64,000 nucleotides of DNA from Streptomyces lateritius (GCF_014649715.1 NZ_BMTO01000006.1:66982-130981); one strand, 5' to 3'. Shown: positions 1 to 9,793, counted from the first letter of the stretch. Notes: generated by a model not told the origin, from the sequence alone. A program made the numbers and translations.

Positions 1-2
1 GC

Positions 3-422
3 ACGAGTCTGTACGCGCCGAGCGACGAGCTGGACCGGACGTCGGCCCTGCGCTGGCCGCTGCGGCGTGCGGCGCACGTCCTCGCCCTGACCGCCCTGGC
101 CGGCGCCCTGCTCCGGCTCGCGGTACCGGGACATCCGGAGGCGTTCGGCGGGCCGGCGATCGTGCGCAACACGCTGGGCTCGGTGGGCGTCGCGGCCGCC
201 GCGGCCGCGATCGTCGGCGCTCGGCTGAGCTGGCTGCCGGTGACGGTGTACCTCGGCTCGGTCTACCTGACGGCGCCGTCCGCGCCGGGGGGTGCGGCGG
301 CCGTGTGGGCGTGGCCGATGCAGCCGGGCCCGCAGGTGTCCGCCTGGGCGGTGGCGGTGGGGGCGTTCGCCGCGGGCACGGCGCTCCTCGCGACCCGCGG
401 CGCCCGCCCCGTACGCCAGTGA
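3..422 (+). CDS. Membrane protein, C-terminal part (start lies before the window)
   Basis: The frame is open from the left edge of the window and ends in TGA. About 139 residues are visible. They contain several hydrophobic stretches rich in Ala, Gly, Leu and Val (around AALTALAGALL, VGVAAAAAAIVGA and AVAVGAFAAGTALLA), separated by short charged or Pro-rich loops, which fits a polytopic membrane protein. I cannot recognise a family from this fragment. The last residues are arginine-rich, suggesting a cytoplasmic C-terminus. The next gene starts about 165 bp later on the same strand and looks unrelated. Confidence 0.6.
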   Translation, partial: TSLYAPSDELDRTSALRWPLRRAAHVLALTALAGALLRLAVPGHPEAFGGPAIVRNTLGSVGVAAAAAAIVGARLSWLPVTVYLGSVYLTAPSAPGGAAAVWAWPMQPGPQVSAWAVAVGAFAAGTALLATRGARPVRQ

Positions 423-588
423 GCGCCGGGGCGCGGCGATTCCGGTACGCCACCCGGCACGCTCCGCCCGCGTCGTGCGTCTGCCGCCGTGACCAACTCC
501 GTCTCGCCGGTATCGGTTTGTCCCCGCCCTCCCCTCCCGGCGAGGATGGCCGGGACCGTCCGCCGAGCCGAGACCGGAGTGAGTGAAC

Positions 589-1263
589 ATGCCGAACCCC
601 GTCACCCTCGACCGCCGCGAGGGCCCGTACGGAGAAGTCGTCCTGCGCCGACGCGCGGAACACTTCGAGATCATCGCCAACGGAACGTTCCTCATGGACA
701 CCTCCGACGGGCGCTCCGAGCGGCTGCTGATCGACGTGGCGATGGGCGCCCTCCCCGCGGAGCGGGCGGACGGCGGCCCGTCCGTCCTGATCGGCGGGCT
801 GGGCGTCGGATTCTCCCTCGCGCACGCCGCCGCGGACCCCCGCTGGAGCCGGATCGCGGTCGTCGAGCGCGAAGAGGCCATCATCGACTGGCACCGGGGC
901 GGCCCCCTCGCGGCCATCTCCGGCCGCGCGCTCGCCGATCCGAGGTGCGTGATCCTGCACACGGATCTGGTCGAGTACGTCCGTACCTCGCCCGACACCT
1001 ATGACGCCCTCTGCCTGGACATCGACAACGGACCCGACTGGACCGTCACCGAGGACAACCAAGGGCTGTACTCCGCCGAGGGGTTGGCGGCCTGCGCCGC
1101 CCGGCTGAACCCCGGCGGGATCCTCGCCGTCTGGTCCGCCCAGCCGTCCCCGGATTTCGAGGAGTCGTTGCGGAATGCCGGATTCAGCGGGGTACGGACG
1201 GAAGAGATCCCCGTTGCCCGGGGCGTCCCCGACGTGGTGCACCTCGGCGTCAGGCCTGCGTAG
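589..1263 (+). CDS. Spermidine-synthase-like class I SAM-fold protein
   Basis: A protein of about 224 residues with a Rossmann-type core. A glycine-rich loop (VLIGGLGVGFSLAHA) is followed by VVEREEAIIDWH and, later, DALCLDIDNGPDW, the order seen in spermidine synthases and related SAM-binding proteins. The family transfers an aminopropyl group to a polyamine, but many actinobacterial members have no proven substrate, so the exact reaction is inference. ATG 589 is chosen over GTG 583 because GGAG at 576-579 lies 9 nt before it and only 3 nt before the GTG. It appears monocistronic. Confidence 0.75.
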   Translation: MPNPVTLDRREGPYGEVVLRRRAEHFEIIANGTFLMDTSDGRSERLLIDVAMGALPAERADGGPSVLIGGLGVGFSLAHAAADPRWSRIAVVEREEAIIDWHRGGPLAAISGRALADPRCVILHTDLVEYVRTSPDTYDALCLDIDNGPDWTVTEDNQGLYSAEGLAACAARLNPGGILAVWSAQPSPDFEESLRNAGFSGVRTEEIPVARGVPDVVHLGVRPA

Positions 1264-1322
1264 CCGGGACGCCGCCGGTGCCTCTAGGCTGCTGGCCGAC
1301 ATCAGCGATGCGAGGCGGGGCA

Positions 1323-2060
1323 ATGGAGCAGACACACACCACTCACCACGGTGCGGCGGCCACTCCGGGCGCGCAGAGGCGGGTGCTGGTCGTCGAGGAC
1401 GACACGACGATCGTGGATGCGATCTCCGCACGGCTGCGGGCGGAGGGTTTCCTCGTGCAGACGGCGACCGACGGTCCGGCCGCGGTGGACGCCGCCGAGG
1501 CGTGGCAGCCGGACCTGATGGTGCTCGATGTGATGCTGCCGGGATTCGACGGTCTGGAGGTGTGCCGCCGGGTCCAGGCCCAGCGGCCGGTTCCGGTCCT
1601 GATGCTCACGGCGCGTGACGACGAGACGGACATGCTGGTCGGGCTCGGCGTCGGCGCCGACGACTACATGACCAAGCCGTTCTCGATGCGGGAGCTGGCG
1701 GCGCGCGTGCACGTGCTGCTGCGCCGGGTGGAGCGGGCCGCGCTCGCGGCGGTGACCCCGCGCAGCGGGATACTGCGCCTTGGCGAACTGGAGATCGACC
1801 ACGCGCAGCGCCGGGTACGAGTCCGGAGCGAGGACGTGCACCTGACGCCGACCGAGTTCGACCTGCTGGTCTGCCTGGCGAACACCCCGCGCGCGGTCCT
1901 CTCGCGCGAGCAGCTGCTCGCGGAGGTGTGGGACTGGGCGGACGCCTCCGGGACGCGGACGGTGGACAGCCACATCAAGGCGCTGCGCCGGAAGATCGGC
2001 GCGGAGCGGATCCGTACCGTCCACGGCGTCGGATACGCGCTGGAGACCCCGGCGCCGTGA
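1323..2060 (+). CDS. OmpR/PhoB-family response regulator
   Basis: A 245-residue regulator. The N-terminal receiver domain has the acidic pair VVEDD, the phospho-acceptor Asp in VLDVMLP (about residue 69), the conserved Thr in MLTARDD and the Lys in MTKPFS. The C-terminal winged helix has LTPTEFDLLVCL and a SHIKALRRKIG recognition region. It overlaps the following sensor kinase by the 4-base GTGA, so the two are translated together. Placement beside kgd matches, as I recall, the SCO5283/SCO5282 pair of S. coelicolor. The signal and regulon are not evident from sequence. ATG 1323 is preferred over an upstream in-frame start because it follows a purine-rich stretch. Confidence 0.9.
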   Translation: MEQTHTTHHGAAATPGAQRRVLVVEDDTTIVDAISARLRAEGFLVQTATDGPAAVDAAEAWQPDLMVLDVMLPGFDGLEVCRRVQAQRPVPVLMLTARDDETDMLVGLGVGADDYMTKPFSMRELAARVHVLLRRVERAALAAVTPRSGILRLGELEIDHAQRRVRVRSEDVHLTPTEFDLLVCLANTPRAVLSREQLLAEVWDWADASGTRTVDSHIKALRRKIGAERIRTVHGVGYALETPAP

Positions 2061-3196
2061 GCCGGCGGGGGGCGCGCGCCGAACACCGCACCGAGCACCG
2101 CGGCGAGCAGCACCGCACCGAGCGGCGCCGGGCCGGGCGGCGCCTGGTGATCTCGATCAAGACGAAGCTGGGCGCGCTGGTCGTCGGGGCGGTTCTGCTG
2201 ACCTCGTGCCTCGCGCTGGTGGCGATCCGGACCTCCACGGAGTTCCGCTACATCACGATCTTCGCGATGATCGCGACCCTGCTGATCACCCAATTCGTGG
2301 CGCAGTCGCTGACGGCGCCGCTGGACGAGATGAACACGGTCGCCGGGTCGATCTCGCGGGGTGACTTCAGCCGACGGGTGCGGGGCGCCGACCGGCGTGA
2401 CGAGCTGGGCGACCTCGCCTCGACGATCAATCGCATGGCGGACGATCTGGAGGCCGTCGACCGGCACCGCAAGGAGCTGGTCGCCAACGTCTCGCACGAG
2501 CTGCGCACTCCGATCGCCGCGCTCCGCGCCGTTCTGGAGAACGTGGTCGACGGCGTCTCCGAGGCCGATCCGGAGACCATGCGGACGGCGCTGAAACAGA
2601 CCGAGCGGCTGGGCAGGCTGGTGGAGACGCTGCTCGACCTGTCACGTCTTGACAACGGTGTCGTCACGCTGAGGGCACGCCGTTTCGAGGTCTGGCCGTA
2701 TCTGTCCGGGGTGCTCAGGGAGGCCAATCTCGCCGCCTCCCAGCGCGGCCTCACCTCCAGCTCCGGCCTCCACAACCGTACGGACGTCCATCTGCACCTG
2801 GACGTCTCGCCGCCGGAACTGACCGCGCACGCGGACGCGGAGCGGCTCCACCAGGTGATGGCGAACCTGATCGACAACGCCGTGAAGCACTCTCCGCCCC
2901 ACGGCCGGGTGACCGTACGGGCCCGGCGCGGGCCCTGGCGGGACTCGCTGGCGCTGGAGGTCGAGGACGAGGGCCCCGGCATCCCCGAGGCGCTGCGGCA
3001 CACCGTCTTCGAGCGGTTCAACCGGGGACAGGTACCGGCCCAGGCGGGTCCGGGCAGCGACGGCGGTACGGGACTGGGGCTGGCGATCGCCCGCTGGGCG
3101 GTGGATCTGCACGGCGGGGAGATCGGAGTGGCCGAATCGTCACGCGGGTGCCGGATCCAGGTCACTCTTCCGGGCAGCCTCCCGGCGCGGGATTGA
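2057..3196 (+). CDS. Sensor histidine kinase paired with the upstream regulator
   Basis: A 379-residue kinase starting at GTG 2057 inside the stop of the regulator gene. An Arg-rich N-terminus is followed by two closely spaced hydrophobic segments (LGALVVGAVLLTSCLALVAI and ITIFAMIATLLITQFVA) joined by only about ten residues. A HAMP-like linker, a HisKA box with the phospho-acceptor His in SHELRTPIAALRA (about residue 147), and an ATPase domain with N (ANLIDNAVKHS), G1 (DEGPGIP) and G2 (GGTGLGLAIARW) boxes follow. The near absence of an extracytoplasmic loop suggests it senses within or at the membrane rather than binding a soluble ligand. Confidence 0.92.
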   Translation: MSRRGARAEHRTEHRGEQHRTERRRAGRRLVISIKTKLGALVVGAVLLTSCLALVAIRTSTEFRYITIFAMIATLLITQFVAQSLTAPLDEMNTVAGSISRGDFSRRVRGADRRDELGDLASTINRMADDLEAVDRHRKELVANVSHELRTPIAALRAVLENVVDGVSEADPETMRTALKQTERLGRLVETLLDLSRLDNGVVTLRARRFEVWPYLSGVLREANLAASQRGLTSSSGLHNRTDVHLHLDVSPPELTAHADAERLHQVMANLIDNAVKHSPPHGRVTVRARRGPWRDSLALEVEDEGPGIPEALRHTVFERFNRGQVPAQAGPGSDGGTGLGLAIARWAVDLHGGEIGVAESSRGCRIQVTLPGSLPARD

Positions 3197-3476
3197 CGTA
3201 GGGTCGAACCGGAAGGGCACGTTCTGCGTGTAGGTGATCAGGACGTGGACAGGAGATGGTCAGGGATGCGCCCGGGAACGGACTGCAGCCGCGCTCTCGC
3301 TTACCCGCGAGAGGGCAGAACCACGCTTGTTTCCCGCCATTCCCAGCCCCGAAACACTCCGTCAAGTGTGACTTGCACGACGTTGGAGTGCCCGGCCTGC
3401 ACCTCTCGGCCAGGGAGGCGTAGCCTTTATTTCCGCTGTCCATCACCTTGTGAAGCGGAAGAGGGCGGTTACCGCC
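3197..3476 (+). promoter_or_regulatory. Leader region upstream of kgd with a small hairpin
   Basis: This 280-bp stretch has no convincing gene. It contains a perfect 7-bp inverted repeat (CTCTCGC at 3294-3300, GCGAGAG at 3307-3313, loop TTACCC). The kinase stop overlaps TTGACG (3193-3198), but no good -10 hexamer lies at standard spacing. The kgd promoter is presumably here, but I cannot place it. The ribosome site AGAGGG at 3460-3465 supports the kgd start at GTG 3477. Confidence 0.35.
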
Positions 3477-6400
3477 GTGTCGTCTCAGTCCCCCAGTAAC
3501 TCGAGCATCTCCACCGACCAAGACGGGCAGGGTCAAAACCCTGCGACCGCCTTCGGCGCCAATGAGTGGCTCGTCGACGAGATCTACCAGCAGTACCTCC
3601 AGGACCCGAATTCGGTCGATCGTGCCTGGTGGGACTTCTTCGCCGACTACAAGCCCGGCTCGACGGAGGCTCCCGCCGCCGCGCCGCAGGTGAGCCCCGC
3701 ACAGGCCGCACCTGCCGCTCCGGCCGCCCCCGCGCCGGCCGCTGCCCCGGCGCCCGCCGAGGCCGCCCCGGCCGCGGCTCCGGCCCAGGCCGCCGTACCG
3801 GCTCCCGCCGCCCCGGCGCCCGCGAAGCCCGCCGCCGCCGCTCCGGCCCCCGCCAAGGCGCCCGCGCCCGCCGCGAAGCCCGCTGCAAGCACCGGCTCCA
3901 CCGGCGCCGCGCCCTCTGCTGCGGCCTCCGAGGCTCCCGCGGGCCCGGAGCTGATCACGCTGCGCGGCCCCGCCGCCGCCGTCGCGAAGAACATGAACGC
4001 CTCGCTGGAGGTGCCGACGGCCACGTCCGTCCGCGCCGTCCCGGTGAAGCTGCTCTTCGACAACCGGATCGTGATCAACAACCACCTCAAGCGCGCCCGG
4101 GGCGGGAAGATCTCCTTCACGCACCTCATCGGGTACGCGATGGTGCAGGCGATCAAGGCCATGCCGTCGATGAACTACTCCTTCGCGGAGAAGGACGGCA
4201 AGCCGACGCTGGTCAAGCCGGAGCACGTGAACTTCGGCCTCGCGATCGACCTGGTGAAGCCCAACGGCGACCGCCAGCTCGTCGTCGCCGGCATCAAGAA
4301 GGCCGAGACCCTGAACTTCTTCGAGTTCTGGCAGGCCTACGAGGACATCGTCAAGCGCGCCCGCGTCGGCAAGCTGACGATGGAGGACTTCACCGGCGTC
4401 ACGGTCTCGCTGACCAACCCCGGCGGCCTCGGCACCGTCCACTCGGTGCCGCGTCTGATGCCCGGACAGTCGGTCATCATGGGCGTCGGCTCGATGGACT
4501 ACCCGGCCGAGTTCCAGGGCACCTCCCAGGACACCCTGAACAAGCTGGGCATCTCCAAGGTCATGACCCTGACCTCGACCTACGACCACCGGGTCATCCA
4601 GGGTGCCGCCTCCGGCGAGTTCCTGCGCGTCGTCGCGAACTACCTCCTCGGCGAGGAGGGCTTCTACGACGAGATCTTCAAGTCGCTGCGGATCCCCTAC
4701 GAGCCGGTCCGCTGGCTCAAGGACATCGACGCCTCGCACGACGACGACGTCACCAAGGCCGCCCGCGTCTTCGAGCTGATCCACTCCTACCGGGTCCGCG
4801 GCCACGTCATGGCCGACACCGACCCGCTGGAGTACCGCCAGCGCAAGCACCCCGACCTGGACATCACCGAGCACGGCCTCACCCTGTGGGACCTGGAGCG
4901 CGAGTTCGCGGTCGGCGGCTTCGCCGGCAAGTCGATGATGAAGCTCCGGGACATCCTCGGCGTGCTCCGCGACTCGTACTGCCGCACCACCGGCGTCGAG
5001 TTCATGCACATCCAGGACCCGAAGCAGCGCAAGTGGATCCAGGACCGCGTCGAGCGCTCGCACTCCAAGCCGGAGCGCGAGGAGCAGCTGCGGATCCTGC
5101 GCCGCCTGAACGCGGCCGAGGCGTTCGAGACCTTCCTGCAGACCAAGTACGTCGGCCAGAAGCGCTTCTCGCTGGAGGGCGGCGAGTCCGTCATCCCGCT
5201 GCTCGACGCGGTCATCGACTCCGCCGCCGAGTCCCGCCTGGACGAGGTCGTCATCGGCATGGCCCACCGCGGCCGTCTGAACGTCCTCGCCAACATCGTG
5301 GGCAAGTCGTACGCGCAGATCTTCCGCGAGTTCGAGGGCAACCTCGACCCGAAGTCGATGCACGGCTCCGGCGACGTGAAGTACCACCTGGGCGCCGAGG
5401 GCACCTTCACGGGCCTGGACGGCGAGCAGATCAAGGTCTCGCTCACCGCCAACCCCTCGCACCTGGAGGCGGTCGACCCGGTCCTGGAGGGTGTCGTCCG
5501 CGCCAAGCAGGACGTCATCAACAAGGGCGGCACGGACTTCACCGTCCTGCCGGTCGCCCTCCACGGTGACGCGGCCTTCGCGGGCCAGGGTGTCGTCGCC
5601 GAGACGCTGAACATGTCGCAGCTGCGCGGCTACCGCACCGGCGGCACGGTCCACATCGTCATCAACAACCAGGTCGGCTTCACCGCCGCCCCGGAGTCCT
5701 CGCGTTCCTCGATGTACGCGACCGACGTGGCCCGCATGATCGAGGCGCCGATCTTCCACGTGAACGGCGACGACCCGGAGGCCGTGGTCCGCGTCGCGCG
5801 GCTCGCCTTCGAGTTCCGCCAGACGTTCAACAAGGACGTCGTGATCGACCTCATCTGCTACCGCCGCCGCGGTCACAACGAGGGCGACAACCCGCAGTTC
5901 ACCAACCCGCAGATGTACAACCTGATCGACAAGAAGCGTTCGGTGCGCAAGCTGTACACCGAGTCGCTGATCGGTCGCGGCGACATCACGCTGGAAGAGG
6001 CGGAGCAGGCGCTCCAGGACTTCCAGGGCCAGCTGGAGAAGGTCTTCGCGGAGGTCCGCGAGGCCACCTCCGCGCCGGCTCCGGCGCACAGCCCGGAACC
6101 GCAGCCCGAGTTCCCGGTCGCCGTCTCCACCGCGGTCTCCCAGGAGGTCGTGAAGCGGATCGCCGAGTCGCAGGTCAGCATCCCGGAGCGGGTCAAGGTC
6201 CACCCGCGTCTGATGCCGCAGATGCAGCGCCGCGCGGCCTCCATCGACGACGGCACGATCGACTGGGGCTTCGGCGAGACCCTCGCCATCGGCTCGCTCC
6301 TCATGGAGGGCACCACGGTCCGGCTGTCCGGCCAGGACTCCCGCCGCGGCACCTTCGGTCAGCGGCACGCGGTCCTGGTGGACCAGGAGACCGGCGAGGA

Positions 6401-7307
6401 CTACACCCCGCTGCTCTACCTCGCCGAGGACCAGGCCCACTACAACGTCTACGACTCGCTGCTCAGCGAGTACGCGGCGATGGGCTTCGAGTACGGCTAC
6501 TCGCTGGCCCGCCCGGACGCGCTGGTCATCTGGGAGGCCCAGTTCGGTGACTTCGTCAACGGCGCGCAGACCGTCGTCGACGAGTTCATCTCCTCGGCCG
6601 AGCAGAAGTGGGGCCAGACCTCCGGCGTCACGCTGCTCCTGCCGCACGGCTACGAGGGCCAGGGCCCGGACCACTCGTCCGCGCGCCCGGAGCGCTTCCT
6701 CCAGATGTGCGCCCAGGACAACATGACGGTCGCCATGCCGACCCTGCCGTCGAACTACTTCCACCTGCTGCGCTGGCAGGTCCACAACCCGCACCACAAG
6801 CCGCTCATCGTCTTCACCCCGAAGTCGATGCTGCGTCTGAAGGCGGCGGCGTCGAAGGCGGAGGAGTTCACCACCGGCGGATTCCGTCCGGTGATCGGCG
6901 ACGAGTCGGTGAACGCGGCCGACGTCCGCAAGGTCGTCTTCTGCGCGGGCAAGGTCTACTACGACCTGGACGCCGAGCGTCAGAAGCGCGGTGTCACGGA
7001 CACGGCGATCATCCGTCTGGAGCGCCTGTACCCGCTGCCGGGTGCCGAGCTCCAGGCCGAGATCGCCAAGTACCCGAACGCCGAGAAGTACCTGTGGGCG
7101 CAGGAGGAGCCGGCAAACCAGGGTGCCTGGCCGTTCATCGCGCTCAACCTGATCGACCACCTGGACCTGGCGGTCGGCGCCGACATCCCGCACGGTGAGC
7201 GCCTGCGCCGGATCTCGCGTCCGCACTCCTCGTCCCCCGCGGTCGGCTCGGCCAAGCGTCACCAGGCCGAGCAGCAGCAGCTGGTCAACGAGGTCTTCGA
7301 CGCCTGA
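3477..7307 (+). CDS. kgd: Multifunctional 2-oxoglutarate dehydrogenase (E2 core fused to E1)
   Basis: A 1276-residue TCA-cycle enzyme of the actinobacterial Kgd/OdhA type. A short N-terminal E1 segment ([16 protein letters not shown]) precedes a long Ala/Pro linker. Next comes an E2 succinyltransferase catalytic core ending at the active-site motif [10 protein letters not shown] (about residue 370). A full thiamine-diphosphate E1 follows, with [11 protein letters not shown] (about residue 594) and [20 protein letters not shown]. No lipoyl domain is visible, so the lipoyl group must come from another E2, as in Corynebacterium and Mycobacterium. GTG 3477 is preferred to GTG 3450 because only the former has a Shine-Dalgarno-like AGAGGG. 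The length is close to that remembered for SCO5281. Confidence 0.96.
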   Translation: MSSQSPSNSSISTDQDGQGQNPATAFGANEWLVDEIYQQYLQDPNSVDRAWWDFFADYKPGSTEAPAAAPQVSPAQAAPAAPAAPAPAAAPAPAEAAPAAAPAQAAVPAPAAPAPAKPAAAAPAPAKAPAPAAKPAASTGSTGAAPSAAASEAPAGPELITLRGPAAAVAKNMNASLEVPTATSVRAVPVKLLFDNRIVINNHLKRARGGKISFTHLIGYAMVQAIKAMPSMNYSFAEKDGKPTLVKPEHVNFGLAIDLVKPNGDRQLVVAGIKKAETLNFFEFWQAYEDIVKRARVGKLTMEDFTGVTVSLTNPGGLGTVHSVPRLMPGQSVIMGVGSMDYPAEFQGTSQDTLNKLGISKVMTLTSTYDHRVIQGAASGEFLRVVANYLLGEEGFYDEIFKSLRIPYEPVRWLKDIDASHDDDVTKAARVFELIHSYRVRGHVMADTDPLEYRQRKHPDLDITEHGLTLWDLEREFAVGGFAGKSMMKLRDILGVLRDSYCRTTGVEFMHIQDPKQRKWIQDRVERSHSKPEREEQLRILRRLNAAEAFETFLQTKYVGQKRFSLEGGESVIPLLDAVIDSAAESRLDEVVIGMAHRGRLNVLANIVGKSYAQIFREFEGNLDPKSMHGSGDVKYHLGAEGTFTGLDGEQIKVSLTANPSHLEAVDPVLEGVVRAKQDVINKGGTDFTVLPVALHGDAAFAGQGVVAETLNMSQLRGYRTGGTVHIVINNQVGFTAAPESSRSSMYATDVARMIEAPIFHVNGDDPEAVVRVARLAFEFRQTFNKDVVIDLICYRRRGHNEGDNPQFTNPQMYNLIDKKRSVRKLYTESLIGRGDITLEEAEQALQDFQGQLEKVFAEVREATSAPAPAHSPEPQPEFPVAVSTAVSQEVVKRIAESQVSIPERVKVHPRLMPQMQRRAASIDDGTIDWGFGETLAIGSLLMEGTTVRLSGQDSRRGTFGQRHAVLVDQETGEDYTPLLYLAEDQAHYNVYDSLLSEYAAMGFEYGYSLARPDALVIWEAQFGDFVNGAQTVVDEFISSAEQKWGQTSGVTLLLPHGYEGQGPDHSSARPERFLQMCAQDNMTVAMPTLPSNYFHLLRWQVHNPHHKPLIVFTPKSMLRLKAAASKAEEFTTGGFRPVIGDESVNAADVRKVVFCAGKVYYDLDAERQKRGVTDTAIIRLERLYPLPGAELQAEIAKYPNAEKYLWAQEEPANQGAWPFIALNLIDHLDLAVGADIPHGERLRRISRPHSSSPAVGSAKRHQAEQQQLVNEVFDA

Positions 7308-7327
7308 CCCGCTGTTCCGGTACGTAC

Positions 7328-7363
7328 GGAGGCCCGGCACCCCGAGAGGGGTGCCGGGCCTCC
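7328..7363 (+). terminator. Strong hairpin terminator after kgd
   Basis: Perfect 16-bp stem (7328-7343 with 7348-7363) and a GAGA tetraloop, beginning 21 bp after the kgd stop. There is no U tract, which is usual for Streptomyces terminators. Confidence 0.85.
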
Positions 7364-7388
7364 GGCGTGTCCGGTGCCGTTCGGGCGT

Positions 7389-7630
7389 TCAGGAGAGGGA
7401 CAGCGGACGGCCGTCGCCCAGGACGTGGCGGGGCCCGCGCAACGTCTCGCGGCTGAGCTCGGCCGCCGGGACGGGGTCGCACCCCGGTATCGGCGCGGGC
7501 CCTGGTTCGTTCCAGGTCAGGGGGCGGAGACCGATGCCGTGCCGCCGCCGTCCGCGAGACGCCGATCACCTTGCCGGCCCGCGCCGACGGTTCGATGCCG
7601 AGGCTGAGGGGCGCGGGAGCCCACGGCCTA
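7389..7630 (-). pseudogene. Decayed, frameshifted gene remnant of unknown family
   Basis: On the minus strand two reading frames look coding but do not join. Upstream (about 7555-7630) the frame reads APLSLGIEPSARAGKVIGVS. Downstream, ending in TGA at 7389, another frame reads HGIGLRPLTWNEPG and then ETLRGPRHVLGDGRPLSLS. Both have the almost exclusive G/C third positions of real Streptomyces genes, and a stop codon lies at the switch between them. I read this as the C-terminal part of a gene broken by a frameshift or small deletion, but no family is recognised. No start codon with a ribosome site is visible. A spurious high-GC pattern cannot be excluded. Confidence 0.4.
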
Positions 7631-7640
7631 TCCTGATCGC

Positions 7641-7823
7641 ATGTACTTCACTGACCGTGGCATCGAGGAACTGGAGAAGCGGCGAGGCGAGGAGGAGGTC
7701 TCCTTCGAGTGGCTCGCCGAGCAACTGCGGACGTTCGTCGACCTCAACCCCGACTTCGAGGTGCCGGTCGAGCGCCTCGCGACCTGGCTGGCCCGTCTCG
7801 ACGACGAGGACGAGGACGAGTAG
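7641..7823 (+). CDS. Small conserved acidic actinomycete protein
   Basis: A 60-residue protein beginning MYFTDRGIEELEKRRGEEE and ending in an Asp/Glu-rich tail. It has no signal peptide or membrane segment, and its charge pattern suggests a small helical cytosolic protein. I recall near-identical proteins as a Streptomyces family of unknown function (DUF6104, from memory). Its retention next to kgd in related genomes argues that it is a real gene. Function unknown. Confidence 0.7.
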   Translation: MYFTDRGIEELEKRRGEEEVSFEWLAEQLRTFVDLNPDFEVPVERLATWLARLDDEDEDE

Positions 7824-7874
7824 GACCCCGGAGCCGGGAAGCCGGATCCCGGAGGGCTGGTCCGGGTCCGGGAG

Positions 7875-8732
7875 TCACGAGGAGAAGCGGCGGGGAATCG
7901 CTCCTGACTCCCTCGTGGGAAGGCCTCGCAGACGGTCGTAGGCGAGACCCAGCATCCCGTCCGCGACGAGCAGCGCCCCCGCCGTCGTCCAGCCGCCACT
8001 GCGGCGGGCGAGACCCCAGGCGAGCACCGGCAGTCCCGCCCCGAGCTGGGCCGCGCAGAGCAGCCGGGCCCTCGGCCCGACGAGGTACGGGCCGAGGCGG
8101 CCGCCCTCCACCGCGTCGAGTTCGGCCCGCACGGCATCGCGCCAGCCGGACCATTCGACCTCCTCGGCCCCTTGGGCGAGTGCGACGGAGCGGAGCCGGT
8201 CGGCGCTGTGGCCGGGGGTGAGCCCGGTCGGCAGCTCCAGGCCCACGCGGGCGAGGACGGCGGTGAGCCCGATGAGCCGGGTGTGGGCGTCGGCGTCCCT
8301 GTCCGGTTCCGTGAGCGGTTCCAGGGCCTGGACGTCCAGGACGGGGTCGAGGGCCAGGCGGGCCGCGAAGGTGCGCATGGCCTCGTCCTCGCCGACCGGG
8401 GTGCCGTCCGCGAGCCAGGTGTAGCCGACGGAACGACGAAAGCCGGCGGCGAGGATGAATCCGGCCCGGTCCCCGTCCCACCAGAGGGCGAGGACGGGCC
8501 AGGCGGCGGCGGAGACGGCGAGGGCGGTGGCCCAGCCGGTGACGACCCGTTCGACGGGTTCGCCGCCGTGGACCCAGGGCTTTCCCTCCGGGACGAGGAC
8601 GCTCCAGTCGATGCCGGCCGGGGCGAGGAGGAGCTCTTCGCGCAGCAGCTGGGCCGGCGGGCGGACCGCCGCGGGCTCGGCACGGCAGAGCAGCAGCGCG
8701 CCGACGGGGCGCGATCCGGGTGTCGCGTTCAT
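7875..8732 (-). CDS. Conserved Streptomyces protein of unknown function
   Basis: A 285-residue protein starting MNATPGSRPVGALLLCRAEP. It has a central WPVLALWWDGDRAGFILAAG segment and a hydrophobic C-terminal region (LPVLAWGLARRSGGWTTAGA). Third-position G/C is typical of coding sequence and the start ATG is clear. I see no catalytic motif. The hydrophobic C-terminal stretch could associate with membrane but is not a clear transmembrane helix. It is divergent from the DUF4097 gene, and the 157 bp between them hold a strong palindrome. Family not recognised. Confidence 0.7.
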   Translation of the reverse strand: MNATPGSRPVGALLLCRAEPAAVRPPAQLLREELLLAPAGIDWSVLVPEGKPWVHGGEPVERVVTGWATALAVSAAAWPVLALWWDGDRAGFILAAGFRRSVGYTWLADGTPVGEDEAMRTFAARLALDPVLDVQALEPLTEPDRDADAHTRLIGLTAVLARVGLELPTGLTPGHSADRLRSVALAQGAEEVEWSGWRDAVRAELDAVEGGRLGPYLVGPRARLLCAAQLGAGLPVLAWGLARRSGGWTTAGALLVADGMLGLAYDRLRGLPTRESGAIPRRFSS

Positions 8733-8831
8733 GGCTCATACGCTAGGCCAATTCATCCGTATAGCTGCCACTTCGGGCCGCCGCGCCGCGCGTGGCCGCA
8801 CCGGGCGGGGTTGACTTCACCCCACCGCGAT

Positions 8832-8859
8832 ATATCGTGTCTCGTGTGAGACGCGATAT
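8832..8859 (+). promoter_or_regulatory. Palindromic operator upstream of the DUF4097/PadR operon
   Basis: Two 12-base arms (8832-8843 and 8848-8859, ATATCGTGTCTC and GAGACGCGATAT) are inverted around GTGT with one mismatch. A second palindrome, CGATATATCG, overlaps its left edge (8828-8837). It lies 30 bp before the DUF4097 start. PadR-family repressors typically bind such AT-containing palindromes at their own promoters, so autoregulation by the PadR protein at 9794 is the natural inference. Confidence 0.6.
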
Positions 8860-8889
8860 GTTGCGTCCCCGATACGGGAGGTCAGCACG

Positions 8890-9792
8890 ATGACAGAGTG
8901 GTCCGTGGCCGAGCCGAGGAAACTCTCGCTGACCGACCCTGTGACGCGGCTCCAGGTGCGTGTCGTCAACGGCACGGTGAACGTCGTGGGCACCGACGAG
9001 AGCTCCGTCCGGCTGGAGATCTCGGAGATCGAGGGCCCGCCCCTGATCGTGACGCAGGAGGGTTCGACCCTGACCGTCAGCTATGAGGACCTGCACTGGA
9101 AGGGTTTCCTCAAGTGGCTCGACCGCAAGGGCCTGCGCCGCCGGGCCGTCGTCTCCGTGGCCGTGCCGGCCGGCACGGACGTCGAGGTGGGCGTGATCGG
9201 CGCCGGCGCGGTGATCTCCGGCATCAAGGGCCGCACGGACGTCCGGGGGGTCACGGGTGACACCACCCTCGTCGGCCTCTCCGGGCCGGTCCGCGCCGAG
9301 AGCATCTCCGGCAGCCTGGAGGCCCAGTCCGTCACCGGCGCCCTGCGGGTCAACTCCGTCACCGGCGACGTCACGGTGATCGAGGGCGCGGGCGCCTCCG
9401 TGAAGGCCGACACCGTAAGCGGCGACATGGTCATCGACCTCGACCCCGCCGACCTGGAGGGGCCGCCCGCCGACATCCGGCTGAGCAGCGTCTCCGGCGA
9501 GGTCGCCATCCGGCTGCCGCACCCGGCGGACGCCCGGGTGGAGGCGAACACCACGAGCGGCTCCGTCTCCAACGCCTTCGACGACCTGCGGGTGGGAGGG
9601 CAGTGGGGCGCCAAGAGCATCACCGGCACACTCGGCGCCGGCCGGGGCACGCTCAGGGCGACCACGATCTCCGGCTCCCTCGCCCTGCTGCGCCGCCCGG
9701 ACCCGGTCGACGAGTACGCCGACACCATCGAGACCGCCGAAGCGGACGGCGCCGCCGACACCGCCCCCTCCGCATCCGGAAAGGTGCTCTGA
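8890..9792 (+). CDS. DUF4097-type beta-strand repeat protein
   Basis: A 300-residue protein made largely of short beta repeats in which polar turns such as SVTGALRVNSVTGD and ESISGSLEAQSVTG recur, the pattern of DUF4097 (putative adhesin or bactofilin-like beta-helix) proteins. No signal peptide is visible, so it is probably cytosolic. Its stop is one base before the start of the PadR regulator, so the two are co-transcribed and probably coupled. In many bacteria DUF4097 genes sit with PadR or anti-sigma genes in envelope-stress operons, but the role here is inference. The start ATG follows GGGAGGTCAG. Confidence 0.85.
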   Translation: MTEWSVAEPRKLSLTDPVTRLQVRVVNGTVNVVGTDESSVRLEISEIEGPPLIVTQEGSTLTVSYEDLHWKGFLKWLDRKGLRRRAVVSVAVPAGTDVEVGVIGAGAVISGIKGRTDVRGVTGDTTLVGLSGPVRAESISGSLEAQSVTGALRVNSVTGDVTVIEGAGASVKADTVSGDMVIDLDPADLEGPPADIRLSSVSGEVAIRLPHPADARVEANTTSGSVSNAFDDLRVGGQWGAKSITGTLGAGRGTLRATTISGSLALLRRPDPVDEYADTIETAEADGAADTAPSASGKVL

Positions 9793-9793
9793 C

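Noticed and set aside
3162..7340. Open frame of nearly 1400 codons on the minus strand opposite kgd
   Set aside because: It is the mirror of a highly biased high-GC coding frame. Its composition is Leu/Arg/Val/Asp-rich without motifs, while the plus strand encodes an unmistakable enzyme.
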